From NCBI RefSeq assembly GCF_019966545.1, contig NZ_JAIMIC010000013.1, positions 1-64,000 of the forward strand: DNA of 64,000 nt, written 5' to 3'. This DNA comes from Heliomarina baculiformis. GTDB lineage: Bacteria; Pseudomonadota; Alphaproteobacteria; Rhodobacterales; Rhodobacteraceae. Below the pieces are notes generated by a model. That model worked only from the letters and a program-made list of their open reading frames with translations, was not told where the DNA came from and searched no databases. The position numbers were made by a program, and so were the translations under genes. The first letter of the stretch is position 1, and the number at the start of each line of letters is the position of its first letter. Positions 1 to 7,744 of this stretch are shown piece by piece.

Positions 1-5
1 ACCAG

Positions 6-275
6 ATGTCGCGGTTGCTGGCATGTAGCACATTCATCGCCCTAGCGATCCCAGCAACCGCCGAGACGCTGGCGATGCACTGCGTGTTGCCGTTGCGGCC
101 GGAGTTGGCGGCCTCGCCTGCGCTCCTGAACGAGTATGGCGACGACATCAGAGCCGAGTTCAACACCTACTTCAATGAGGCACAAACCTATCTGAATTGC
201 CTCGCCGCAGCATCAGCGTCTGCGCAGGCCGAAGTCCGTCTTGTGCTTGACGCTTACCAGGAGATGTTCCAATGA
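6..275 (+). CDS. small exported protein of unknown function
   Basis: An 89-residue protein with an N-terminal hydrophobic segment (about residues 3-18, ending near AETL) that reads as a Sec signal peptide. The mature part has two cysteines (MHC and LNC) that could pair in the periplasm and a long acidic, probably helical C-terminal half. I do not recognise the family. The ATG lies only five bases into the window, so its ribosome site and any upstream partner are not visible, and a longer upstream start cannot be excluded. Its stop overlaps the ATG of a tiny ORF at 272, suggesting translational coupling with what follows. Confidence 0.55.
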   Translation: MSRLLACSTFIALAIPATAETLAMHCVLPLRPELAASPALLNEYGDDIRAEFNTYFNEAQTYLNCLAAASASAQAEVRLVLDAYQEMFQ

Positions 276-364
276 AACGACGCGCAAAATATGTCAGTAA
301 TTATGATACAATTAACATAAGTCTTATTATACGCCAACGGGTTAGCGGTGGCGCTCTGTCATGA
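272..364 (+). CDS. possible 30-residue coupled mini-ORF
   Basis: An ATG overlaps the stop of the preceding gene (ATGA), and the ORF's own TGA overlaps the ATG of the next gene (ATGA at 361-364). It would encode a basic 30-residue peptide beginning MKRRAKY. The stretch is clearly AT-richer than its surroundings. It could be a coupling leader that delivers ribosomes to the next gene, or just intergenic sequence that is open by chance. No family is recognised. Confidence 0.25.
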   Translation: MKRRAKYVSNYDTINISLIIRQRVSGGALS

Positions 365-1014
365 GGCGGCTTGTGTCAACTGCCGTGATCATCGCGATCG
401 GGCTTACACCGCTTGCTGCCAAACCTGCCGCCGCACAGGGCTACCAGATCGATTGTGCGATCCTCCTGTGCCTCGCAGGCGGTTGGCCTCCTTCGGTCCC
501 ATGTGCCCGCGCGCGCGCGGAGTTTATCCGCCGGATCACGCCCTGGCCGGTCGAACCACCGCTGCAGATTTGGCGTTGTCCAATGCGTGCTGAGTTCGAA
601 GCGCCGAACCCGGTTGAGCGCCTCTACAGGTTGGCGGGGTTCAATCCGGGTCCAGCAGTCTCCCTGCCCCGAGAGCGAGAAACGCTCCGGCTCGCCCAAG
701 CTGTCGGGCGTGCCGCCGATATCGATGTGACGAACCCCGCTTTTGATTTCATCCGCTCCATAGATGTCTTCCAGGTTACGGCACGTCAGGACGAGGGCCG
801 TGAGAATTGCAACAGACATGCTTCTGTGCGGCGTGGCACGTACGATCAAGGCGGCCAATTTCGGTGGCAAAACAGCTCGGTAAGCGCGCTTCCTCCGGCA
901 TTCCGAGGAGCCGAGCGATACGGTCAGAACTGCCCCGATATCTGGGTCCGTGCTGTGTTCGTCGATTGGGAGGATTTCGAGGGCACCTATGGCTTCGAAC
1001 AGGTCAACTACTGA
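361..1014 (+). CDS. conserved-type exported protein of unknown function
   Basis: A 217-residue protein. Residues 1-25 form a clean signal peptide (basic MRRL, hydrophobic core, cleavage near AAAQG). The mature protein carries several cysteines, including an early cluster (DCAILLC, PSVPC, WRCPM), and a proline- and tryptophan-rich segment, so a disulfide-bonded periplasmic protein is likely. From memory, similar small exported proteins sit beside plasmid mobilisation or replication genes in Rhodobacterales; this was not checked. The long antisense frame covering the same region shows no recognisable protein. Confidence 0.6.
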   Translation: MRRLVSTAVIIAIGLTPLAAKPAAAQGYQIDCAILLCLAGGWPPSVPCARARAEFIRRITPWPVEPPLQIWRCPMRAEFEAPNPVERLYRLAGFNPGPAVSLPRERETLRLAQAVGRAADIDVTNPAFDFIRSIDVFQVTARQDEGRENCNRHASVRRGTYDQGGQFRWQNSSVSALPPAFRGAERYGQNCPDIWVRAVFVDWEDFEGTYGFEQVNY

Positions 1015-1234
1015 TCTCAAACAATCACAGGGTAACGATAGAAAAGAAGAAACCCCCGCAAGGCGGCAACCAAGCGAGGGGCTCAAAGAACATCGGAATT
1101 GGCGTTCCGACAGGTCAAATCAAACTGTGATCTCGTTCTAGCAGTCCCGACAGTCAAGGCAACGAAAAAACGTGTCTCTCGCTGGGACACGGATGCCCTG
1201 TTGCAGCCTTGTCCCAATTCACAAGGACAAGACA
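1015..1234 (+). ncRNA. repC leader, possible site of a regulatory RNA
   Basis: A 220-base gap between the exported protein and repC. It contains a potential hairpin where a C-run near 1050 can pair with a G-run near 1077, and a second near-palindromic stretch around 1107-1130. In repABC plasmids the region just before repC encodes a small antisense RNA (incA/ctRNA) that limits RepC synthesis. This leader is in the right place and has suitable hairpins, but no repB lies upstream and I cannot define the RNA ends or strand. Treat the RNA as a hypothesis. Confidence 0.25.
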
Positions 1235-2392
1235 ATGAACGTGATCCAAACCCATCCCACCCTGCCGGAAGGCTGGACCAAAGGGGCTGTCATGGCGCTA
1301 ATCTCAGAGGTTGCCCCGCATATAGGCCTGCGCCCGGCGCGCCTCGCAGTTCTGAACTACATCATCGGGCGCACCCGCGCATCCGACTGGACCTCTCCCC
1401 ATCGTGAACCGGTGTTTTTTGGCGCGCAGGATCTCGCAGCGGTCGAACTTGGCAAGACGTCGCGCCAGTTGCGAACGGATGAGGCCGCGCTGTGCAAGCT
1501 TGGGCTGATCGTGAAACGTGTCGCGGCGAATGGTGCCCGCTATGGGCGTGCTGGCTTAGGCTTGATACTGACTCCGCTGATCGCGCGACTGGAAGAATTC
1601 ATAGCCCTTCGCGATCGGCTCCGTGCGGAACGGAGGCATTTGCGCGCTTTGAAGGATCTTCGGTCCCTTCGTTTGCGTCACATGAGGCGGTGCATCGCCG
1701 CCCTGCCCTCCTTGGCTATCAAAGATCCTGAGATCGCCAGGATTCTGGCCAGTTTTGCGGAATGGCCACGCAGCGATGCGTTAGGCCGTCTTGGTCTGGA
1801 GCGGCTTACCGCCCATTTGAAGGCCAGTTCCGATCTGTGCAACAGCCTTGAAGATTGGCTTGAAAACCATGGGCTTTCTTCCGACCAGCCAGTGGAAAAC
1901 TTCCGGCCCTTTACACAAAACACCAGAGAAGAAACTCAAACTGTAGAGACGCCGCCCGCTGTGGATAACTCTGAAAGACACGCGGAAATCGCACAGAGTG
2001 AACCGCCATCATCAATTCCCTGCCCCGCGCCACCCGCTCTGACGCCAGAGAATCTATATCGCATTGCCGGCGATGGCTTACGCATGATGCTTGACGCGAG
2101 CCGAGATCAGAACCGACCTCTCAAAGAGCGCGACATCATCGAGGCTGCCTGGGCGTTGCTGCCGATGCTCGATATCCATGCTTCAGTTTGGCACGAGGGC
2201 CAGAGCACCTTGGGCGACCACGGGTTGGCTTTCTGCCTACTATTGGTTGATGCGCAGCGAGATCACCCGAGCTACCCTGTTCGCAATCCTGGCGGTTTGA
2301 TGCGCGAACTGATCCGTCGAGCCAAGGCAGGAAGGCTGGACTTCGATGCAAGCGTTGCGGCTCTGCAAAAACGGCGCAATGGGGTGAGGTAG
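1235..2392 (+). CDS. repC: plasmid replication initiator RepC
   Basis: A 385-residue RepC-family initiator. The N-terminal half (about residues 10-150) is the winged-helix DNA-binding part with the family's characteristic reading (LPEGWTKGAVMALISEVAPHIG, then a DWT..HREPVFFGAQDLA stretch). The C-terminal part is a looser domain. I chose the ATG at 1235, preceded by AAGGACAAGAC, rather than the upstream in-frame start because RepC proteins begin shortly before the PEGW segment. In this family oriV normally lies inside repC itself. The partition genes repA and repB that usually precede repC are absent upstream, so this is a solo repC: either a stand-alone replicon type or a remnant of a repABC unit. 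Confidence 0.88.
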   Translation: MNVIQTHPTLPEGWTKGAVMALISEVAPHIGLRPARLAVLNYIIGRTRASDWTSPHREPVFFGAQDLAAVELGKTSRQLRTDEAALCKLGLIVKRVAANGARYGRAGLGLILTPLIARLEEFIALRDRLRAERRHLRALKDLRSLRLRHMRRCIAALPSLAIKDPEIARILASFAEWPRSDALGRLGLERLTAHLKASSDLCNSLEDWLENHGLSSDQPVENFRPFTQNTREETQTVETPPAVDNSERHAEIAQSEPPSSIPCPAPPALTPENLYRIAGDGLRMMLDASRDQNRPLKERDIIEAAWALLPMLDIHASVWHEGQSTLGDHGLAFCLLLVDAQRDHPSYPVRNPGGLMRELIRRAKAGRLDFDASVAALQKRRNGVR

Positions 2393-2646
2393 AGTTTCCA
2401 ACCCGCAACTGAACTTGCCCAAAAACGCGCTGAAAATCTCGTAATGAAGTTTATGTAAAATACGACTGTAATTTATATTAAGTGCTCGAATAATCGCCAT
2501 CGACCACGCGACAAGATGTAGAAGCCGAGCAATCAATCTGTGTCAGAAGAAACTCCTTGAAGCTCTAGTTGGTAGAGGTTCTATGGTACATCAAACGCCG
2601 TTTCTCGTGTCACGGCATTCGCCAGACAAAGCTGGAAGAGTATAGT
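2393..2646. other. AT-rich intergenic region after repC
   Basis: About 250 bases with no convincing gene. The part at roughly 2440-2500 is markedly AT-richer than its flanks. It probably carries the promoter of the following L,D-transpeptidase gene, and such AT-rich DNA next to a RepC gene could take part in origin melting. No iteron-like tandem repeats were seen by eye. Confidence 0.3.
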
Positions 2647-3312
2647 ATGCTGACTAGACGACATTTCGTGATGACCACCGCCGCCCTCTTTTCTGCTCCG
2701 GTTGCCAGCCCGGTGCTGGCAAATACCTGGCCGACCGAATCGCAGAAGGTTGCCTGGGACGCACAGGTGACGCCGCCCGGCTTTGACCCGGCAACCTCGA
2801 ACCCCTGGGGCTTACATCCGCGGTTTCTCCCGACCCGGGTGGCCGCGAAAGACCGGCTGACACCGGGCGACATTCATGTCGATGCGGTTGCGCGCTACCT
2901 TTATCAGATCGAGGAGGGCGGGACTGCCATGCGCTATGGCGTCGCCATTGCTCGTGGTGATCTGTACGAACCAGGTACATACACGATCAAGCGTAAAGTC
3001 AGATGGCCGCATTGGCAGCCGACGCAGAACATGATCGACCGCGACCCAGAACTCTACGCTGATATCGCCGACGGTATGGAGCCCGGACCTAAGAATGCGC
3101 TTGGGTCGCGAGCTCTCTATCTCTTTCTCGGCGACCGGGACACTTATCTCCGCATTCACGGTACGCCACAGCCGAGAAGCATTGGCGGTCGTGCAAGTTC
3201 CGGCTGCGTCAGAATGGTCATGGCGCACATAAACGAGCTTTATCCCAACGTCGATATTGGTTCGACGGCTTTCCTCTACTCGGCCGAGGACAGTGTCACT
3301 GCGGGAAGCTGA
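2647..3312 (+). CDS. exported L,D-transpeptidase (YkuD domain)
   Basis: A 221-residue protein with an N-terminal twin-arginine-like export signal (MLTRRHFVMTTAALF, cleavage after VLA). The C-terminal catalytic block has the YkuD signature: a histidine in RIHGTPQ followed by SSGCVRM with the catalytic cysteine. Such enzymes form 3-3 crosslinks in peptidoglycan or attach proteins to it. The ATG at 2647 is preceded by GGAAGAG and gives a proper signal peptide, unlike the upstream in-frame start at 2569. It is one of three L,D-transpeptidases in the window; two lie beside metal-efflux genes, suggesting wall reinforcement as part of the response. Confidence 0.88.
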   Translation: MLTRRHFVMTTAALFSAPVASPVLANTWPTESQKVAWDAQVTPPGFDPATSNPWGLHPRFLPTRVAAKDRLTPGDIHVDAVARYLYQIEEGGTAMRYGVAIARGDLYEPGTYTIKRKVRWPHWQPTQNMIDRDPELYADIADGMEPGPKNALGSRALYLFLGDRDTYLRIHGTPQPRSIGGRASSGCVRMVMAHINELYPNVDIGSTAFLYSAEDSVTAGS

Positions 3313-3360
3313 GGCCGTGTACCAAAGCACCATCGGTCAGGGAAAGTGACGGGAGTTTAT

Positions 3361-3400
3361 CCTAGCCGGGGAGCACTTCGGATTACTGAACCCCGCTAGG
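3361..3400. terminator. candidate bidirectional terminator hairpin
   Basis: CCTAGCCGGGG at 3361-3371 and CCCCGCTAGG at 3391-3400 are inverted repeats with one bulged base and a 19-base loop. They lie between convergent genes and overlap the last codons of the minus-strand lipoprotein gene. No strong T-run follows on either side, so termination efficiency is uncertain. Confidence 0.4.
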
Positions 3401-3665
3401 CCGCCGGCGCGGTACAAATCGGATTTCCGCGAGGGGTTCGGAGCGGCACCAGGGTAACTTCCACGGGACCGTTGTGCAGATACCAGTAGCAGCCGTCTTC
3501 CGGCAAAAGGCGCGCGGACTGAAGATCCTGACCCGTTGCGGCCATAGCGACGACTGCATCCGGCAGTGGTCTGTTTTGTGCAGTGTCGGGCCCGCCAGGA
3601 ATAGAAGCGGAACACGCTCCCAACAAAAACGCTGCTGGGAGAAGTAAGCCAAGATGAATTCGCAT
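3396..3665 (-). CDS. small lipoprotein of unknown function
   Basis: An 89-residue protein with a classical lipobox (LLGAC, Cys at about residue 18) after a hydrophobic signal, so it should be lipid-anchored by Lgt/LspA processing. The mature domain of about 70 residues has two further cysteines and no family I recognise. It is transcribed just downstream of the L,D-transpeptidase at 3683-4276 with an 18-base gap, so the two probably form one unit. A partner role in envelope remodelling is inferred only from position. Confidence 0.65.
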   Translation of the reverse strand: MRIHLGLLLPAAFLLGACSASIPGGPDTAQNRPLPDAVVAMAATGQDLQSARLLPEDGCYWYLHNGPVEVTLVPLRTPRGNPICTAPAA

Positions 3666-3682
3666 ATTTAAAATTTCCGCCC

Positions 3683-4276
3683 TTAGAACAACTTAACCTG
3701 AGTACCAACCTCGGCTAATCCAAACAACTCTTCGATATGTTCGTTGTAGAGGCCGATGCAGCCGTTCGACGATTGTCGACCGATCTTGCGCGTGTCACCT
3801 GTGCCGTGAACGCGGTAGTACTGCCATGACAGATAAAGGGCGTGTGTTCCAAGGGGATTGTCGGGGCCAGGGCCAACGAAATCCGGCCATTCGGGATTGC
3901 GCTCCTTCATCGACGGCGTAGGTCGCCAGCTCGGGCCATCCACCTTGCGAACGATTTCGGTGTAACCGCGCCGCGTCAACTCCTCCGTAAGAGGGACGCT
4001 GGAGGGGTAAAGCTTGTAGACGTTTTCGTCTTCCGACCAGAACTGCACCGCGCGGGAGTCAATGTCGCAGAGAATCGCGCCATTCCGCAGGTTGTCAAAA
4101 TGATCTTGCCAGGACGCAACCCTAAACCCGGAAATATTGCTTCGCACCGCCGGTGTCGCCAGACCCTCGTTTGTCTGTGCCACTCCCCTGCCGGTTCCGA
4201 GAACCAAGCCGCTTGCGGCGGCCCCCAGGAGCGCAGCCCTGCGCGTGACTGACATGTCGTTCGCTCGTTTCATCAT
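3683..4276 (-). CDS. L,D-transpeptidase (ErfK/YbiS family), exported
   Basis: A 197-residue protein with a twin-arginine-type signal (SVTRRAALLGAAASG) and a C-terminal YkuD catalytic region with YRVHGTGDTR and SSNGCIGLYN; the Cys in NGC is the nucleophile. The start at 4276 is favoured because GAGG lies six bases upstream; an internal Met at 4255 is an alternative. A candidate MerR-type promoter lies upstream at 4306-4336, which would tie this crosslinking enzyme to the metal response. Confidence 0.87.
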   Translation of the reverse strand: MMKRANDMSVTRRAALLGAAASGLVLGTGRGVAQTNEGLATPAVRSNISGFRVASWQDHFDNLRNGAILCDIDSRAVQFWSEDENVYKLYPSSVPLTEELTRRGYTEIVRKVDGPSWRPTPSMKERNPEWPDFVGPGPDNPLGTHALYLSWQYYRVHGTGDTRKIGRQSSNGCIGLYNEHIEELFGLAEVGTQVKLF

Positions 4277-4305
4277 GAAAACCTCAAATTTTATCTGTTT
4301 GGACT

Positions 4306-4336
4306 ATTCTCGGACCTCCACCCACTAGAGCTTCAA
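4306..4336 (-). promoter_or_regulatory. candidate MerR-type promoter of the L,D-transpeptidase
   Basis: Read on the minus strand: TTGAAG (-35, 4331-4336), a 19-base spacer (4312-4330) and GAGAAT (-10, 4306-4311). The spacer begins with the arms CTCTAG-TGG-GTGGAG, which fit the CTnnAn-N3-nTnnAG layout of the other sites here. The -10 is weak and the second arm is degenerate, so this is the poorest of the set. Confidence 0.4.
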
Positions 4337-4381
4337 CAGGCTGCCACTCACAAAGCCGTGAGATCAGCTGTCCTTATGCTG

Positions 4382-4945
4382 TCAGAGAAACCTGCGGGTT
4401 GTGCGGAGGTAGCCTCGGTAAGCTTCCCCGTAGCGATCAATCAACCAGCGCTCTTCAGCGAAGGGCGCGAGTGCCAATGCAGTAGCGCCGGTGATAATCA
4501 CTGGCCACGCGAGGATCGAGGCGGAGAGCAGTCCGATCCCGATGAGGATCGCCATGTCAGCCACATACTGAGGATTGCGGGAGAACCGGTAAAGGCCACG
4601 GGTCCGCAGAACGCCTTCATCACCACTCGTCGCCGCCATCCCAAGTTGCATCACACCGGACCAGACAACGGCATTGCCCAGAACGATCAGACAAAGCCCT
4701 AGACCCCAACGTATGATCCATGGGAAGTCGAGCTCACCCCATTCTAGCAGGGCCAAAACGATGGCAGATCCGAAGCCGACGCACGTAAGTCCCCAGACGA
4801 CAATCTTGTGGGCTCCTGTAGAGTGAATCGGCGGCCAGACTCGTCGCTCCGGTTGGAACATGGACCAGAGTATACCCGCGACCAGCAACAGATTGGCCGC
4901 ACAACCCAGCACGAGAACCACGGTTTTGAGGTCACCCATGACCAT
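4382..4945 (-). CDS. isoprenylcysteine methyltransferase-family membrane protein
   Basis: A 187-residue integral membrane protein with about five hydrophobic segments. A conserved C-terminal region contains the family's RNPQYV motif followed by the EERWLIDRYGEAYRGY stretch characteristic of PEMT/ICMT-like methyltransferases. The substrate is unknown; bacterial members methylate thiols or phospholipids, or are uncharacterised. The start at 4945 overlaps the last 14 bases of the CDF gene upstream, so it is probably translationally coupled to it and part of the unit driven from 6630-6660. Confidence 0.72.
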   Translation of the reverse strand: MVMGDLKTVVLVLGCAANLLLVAGILWSMFQPERRVWPPIHSTGAHKIVVWGLTCVGFGSAIVLALLEWGELDFPWIIRWGLGLCLIVLGNAVVWSGVMQLGMAATSGDEGVLRTRGLYRFSRNPQYVADMAILIGIGLLSASILAWPVIITGATALALAPFAEERWLIDRYGEAYRGYLRTTRRFL

Positions 4946-5840
4946 ACCTGTGTGCGTCCCGATGTTTGGTCGCTGAGCGTTCAAACTCCAGCGTTGAGTG
5001 GTCGATCCCGAATTCCTCGTCGAGGCGGGTCTTGATTGCCGTCTTGATGTTTTCGAGGTCATCCCAGCGGTCCTCGGCGATTACGACGTGGGTATCGAGC
5101 GCCGCACGATGCTCCTGCATCTGCCAGAAATGTGCGTGATGAACTTCCTCGACTCCGTCCACGTCCTCCACGGCCGCGATAACCTTGTCCGTGTCGATAT
5201 CGGGCGGGCTTCCCAACATCAGGGTGCGGATCGGGCCACCGATCTCGCTGAAGGCGAGCCAGAGGATATAGGCGGCAATCCCGATGGTGATCGCCGGATC
5301 AACTCAGCGGACATCGTAGAGAAGGATGAGAACGCCACCGACGATCACGGCCACAGACGCCAGCGCATCGCTGAGGTTGTGGAGGAACAGCGCCCGGATG
5401 TTCACGCTGCCTTTCTGCATCGAATAGGTCAGCCACGCGGTGAGGGTATCGATGAACAGCGCCACACTGCCCAGGATGACCACGGTCCAACCCGCGACTT
5501 CGGGCGGATCAACAAACCGCATCGCGCCCTCATAGACCAGATAAAGGCCGATGATGATCAGCGAGGTATAATTGATAAGCGCGGCGACGATCTCGACCCT
5601 GCCATATCCGAAGGTCATTTTCGCATCGGCCGGGCGGCGCGCGATCTTGCGCGCGCCGAATGCGATGACGAGCGACGCCATGTCGGAGAAGTTGTGGATG
5701 GCATCCGCGATCAGCGCGAGGCTGCCGGATAGTATCCCGCCGACAATCTGCGCGACCGTCAGGAGGCCGTTTGCCCAGATGGCAATGGCAACCCGCCGGT
5801 CGCCTTCTTTAGGCTCCATATGGGCATGATCATGCGGCAC
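4932..5840 (-). pseudogene. CDF-family metal efflux transporter interrupted by an in-frame stop
   Basis: Reads as one cation diffusion facilitator in a single frame with a TGA at 5304-5306. The N-terminal part (about 178 codons) has the membrane domain with SLALIADAIHNFSD and the HNLSDA repeat of the zinc site. The C-terminal part (about 123 codons) continues VDPAITIGIAAYILW and the cytoplasmic ferredoxin-like domain ending in a His-containing tail. The context YDVR-stop-VDP suggests that a tryptophan or leucine codon mutated. The GTG at 5840 sits six bases after a perfect AGGAGG and overlaps the end of the transglutaminase gene, which decides the start. Readthrough, a sequencing error or true loss of function are all possible. 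Confidence 0.8.
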
Positions 5841-6600
5841 GAGAAGCCTCCTCATGGCCGTGGTTTGGCCGGCTGAGCCCTGGAACGCTTGGCAAACGAC
5901 CAGCGCGGATCGCCCTGACGCGGGCATTCATCCAATGGCGAATGAGGTGCCGATAGATCCAGTCGCGCAGGGGGCCAAACGCCTGACGATGGTGCTCATA
6001 AAACATGTCAGGATTATCGAATGTTCCAAAATCGCGGGCGATGCCGGTCTTCTGGATATATGTACTCTCCCCCGTCCATCCGACTGGCGGTGCGCTCAAG
6101 CAGTCGGTCCCGGCACCGTAGCCGCATAGGGACCGTGTCTCGGGAAACGACCGCTGCAGGGCCAACAGGAAGGGTGTGTCGAGGATGAAGCCCTCAAGAT
6201 CGACCCATCCTGCCTCGGTCTCGACCTCGATCCATGAGTGGAGGATTTCTGCGGGTGCGATCGGATAGATCAGTTCAGGCACGACGCCCCGTTGCAACGC
6301 TTTGTGGATTGTGAAGCCGTGCAAGCGGCATCTTACGCCGACAGCGCGTAGAAGCGCCATCAGCAGCGTTCCCTTCGTGTTGCATTGTCCATACCTGTCG
6401 TCGAGTACTTCAGAGGCAGGAATGTCGTCGGCGCGGTTATAGCCAAAGTCGATCTCGTTTCGCACGAAGTCGTAGATTGCACCAATTCGATCATGCAACG
6501 GCAAGGTTCCCCACCCCCGGTCGGCGATCAGAGCGGCAAGTGAAGGATGCCTGAAATCCAAGAGTGGCGTCGACGAAAGCAGCGGGTCAACAGGGGTCAT
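5830..6600 (-). CDS. transglutaminase-like cysteine protease-fold protein
   Basis: A 256-residue protein with a transglutaminase core: the catalytic Cys in YGQCNTKG (about residue 92), a His in LHSWIEVE (about 141), and an Asp in the following strand (GWVDLEGF). No signal peptide is seen, so it is probably cytoplasmic. Family members act as peptidases, amidases or transglutaminases; the substrate here is unknown. It is the first gene of a unit with the CDF transporter and the methyltransferase. It sits directly behind a MerR-type promoter with a nearly perfect dyad, so a role in the metal response is likely although mechanistically unclear. Confidence 0.75.
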   Translation of the reverse strand: MTPVDPLLSSTPLLDFRHPSLAALIADRGWGTLPLHDRIGAIYDFVRNEIDFGYNRADDIPASEVLDDRYGQCNTKGTLLMALLRAVGVRCRLHGFTIHKALQRGVVPELIYPIAPAEILHSWIEVETEAGWVDLEGFILDTPFLLALQRSFPETRSLCGYGAGTDCLSAPPVGWTGESTYIQKTGIARDFGTFDNPDMFYEHHRQAFGPLRDWIYRHLIRHWMNARVRAIRAGRLPSVPGLSRPNHGHEEASRAA

Positions 6601-6629
6601 GAGCGTTTCCTAGAATCAACTATACAGAG

Positions 6630-6660
6630 ATGATAGTTTCTACAGTCACTGTAGCTTCAA
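6630..6660 (-). promoter_or_regulatory. MerR-type promoter of the transglutaminase-CDF unit
   Basis: On the minus strand: TTGAAG (6655-6660), a 19-base spacer (6636-6654), TATCAT (6630-6635). The spacer holds the perfect dyad CTACAG-TGA-CTGTAG. An over-long 19-base spacer with a central dyad is the hallmark of MerR-family activated promoters, where metal-bound regulator untwists the DNA. It lies 30 bases upstream of the start at 6600. Confidence 0.8.
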
Positions 6661-6686
6661 CCTTTATCTTGTCGCGACGCGAGAGA

Positions 6687-7304
6687 CTATTCTGGTTGGT
6701 GATTGTGAACTGCCTTGTGATGCTCGTCATGCGCGTCCCGCAGGATGCCTATGCCGCCCCACGCCGCGATGCCAGCCACCGCGACCCCGACAACGAGGTC
6801 GGGCCAGTTGCTGCCCAACCACCAAACGAGACCGCCCGCGATCAGGATGCCGCCGTTCGATGCGAAATCGTTGAGGCTGAAGGTGTTGGCGGCCCGGATG
6901 TTCACGTCCGGTTCCTTCAGTCGCCCGAGCAGCCAGATGCAGGCGAGGTTGACGACCGCAGCGATCAGCGACATTGCGATCATCAGAGTTCCGAGCGGTT
7001 CGGAACCGCCGACATAGCGCCGCCAAGCGTCAATCAGAATGCCAACCGCAAAGATCAGAAGCAATCCGCCGGATACGTTCGCGGCACCCCGCTTCCACTT
7101 CGACGACCGGGACAAGGCCAGTAGGCTGATGCCATAGACGAGGCTGTCGGATGTGTTGTCGAGACCATTGGCGATCAGGGCGCTGGAATCGCCGATAGCT
7201 CCCGTGGCGAAGAACCCCGCAACGATTGCGAGATTGAGACCGAGAACAATCCAGAGCGTCTGGCGCTCTTTTTCATTCTTCCCGCTGAATTCGCTTTCGA
7301 CCAT
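6687..7304 (-). CDS. cation diffusion facilitator family protein
   Basis: A 205-residue membrane protein with about six transmembrane segments and the CDF zinc-site pattern split over two helices (ANGLDNTSD near residue 46 and FSLNDFASNGG near 143). It lacks the long cytoplasmic C-terminal domain and ends in a His-containing tail (HDEHHKAVHNHQ) that may bind metal. It should export Zn or related divalent ions from the cytoplasm using proton exchange. It has its own strong MerR-type promoter and could back up the broken CDF next to it. Confidence 0.85.
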   Translation of the reverse strand: MVESEFSGKNEKERQTLWIVLGLNLAIVAGFFATGAIGDSSALIANGLDNTSDSLVYGISLLALSRSSKWKRGAANVSGGLLLIFAVGILIDAWRRYVGGSEPLGTLMIAMSLIAAVVNLACIWLLGRLKEPDVNIRAANTFSLNDFASNGGILIAGGLVWWLGSNWPDLVVGVAVAGIAAWGGIGILRDAHDEHHKAVHNHQPE

Positions 7305-7376
7305 CGAACTGGCAAACCTTCCGATTTCTAAGAAAGGGGGCAGAAACGCCCTCTTCGGATGCCGCTATCAAAAAGA

Positions 7377-7407
7377 TATATAGAACCTCTAGCGACTGTA
7401 GATCCAA
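7377..7407 (-). promoter_or_regulatory. MerR-type promoter of the CDF gene
   Basis: On the minus strand: TTGGAT (7402-7407), a 19-base spacer (7383-7401), TATATA (7377-7382). The spacer contains the arms CTACAG-TCG-CTAGAG. It has the best -10 of the set and lies 73 bases upstream of the coding start. Confidence 0.8.
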
Positions 7408-7417
7408 GAGAATTTAT

Positions 7418-7744
7418 CTACGTCTCTCTCGGCACCGAAAGAATAATCGCGGCACCGATCAAACAGATAGACGTCCCTATGAAGTCCCATCTGTCAGGTC
7501 GCTGGCCCTCGACGAACCACATCCAGAGCATGGAGGCCCCGATGTAGATGCCGCCGTAGGCTGCGAAAGCGCAGCCCGCTGCGCTGGTTTCGACCTGCGC
7601 CAGCAACCAGCCGAAAAGCGCGAGCGCGAATATGCCGGGTGCGAGCCAGAGCGGTGATGCCCCAAGACGCCACCACGCCCAGATAGCGAAACACCCGCTG
7701 ATCTCTGCGACAGCAGCTAGCGGATAGGCAATTGCGACGTTCAA
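7418..7744 (-). CDS. YnfA family small membrane protein
   Basis: A 108-residue protein with four hydrophobic helices and the family signature running from [16 protein letters not shown] to [13 protein letters not shown]. YnfA (UPF0060) proteins resemble small multidrug resistance transporters and usually have 108 residues. That length is reached exactly with the TTG start at 7744, which overlaps the merR stop (TTGA). Upstream in-frame ATGs would add an extension lying inside merR. It is probably co-transcribed and translationally coupled with merR, and its substrate is not known. Confidence 0.85.
   Translation of the reverse strand: MNVAIAYPLAAVAEISGCFAIWAWWRLGASPLWLAPGIFALALFGWLLAQVETSAAGCAFAAYGGIYIGASMLWMWFVEGQRPDRWDFIGTSICLIGAAIILSVPRET

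Noticed and set aside
376-1086. A 236-residue minus-strand frame opposite the exported protein
   Set aside because: The plus-strand frame has a clean signal peptide and gene coupling; the minus frame lacks both.
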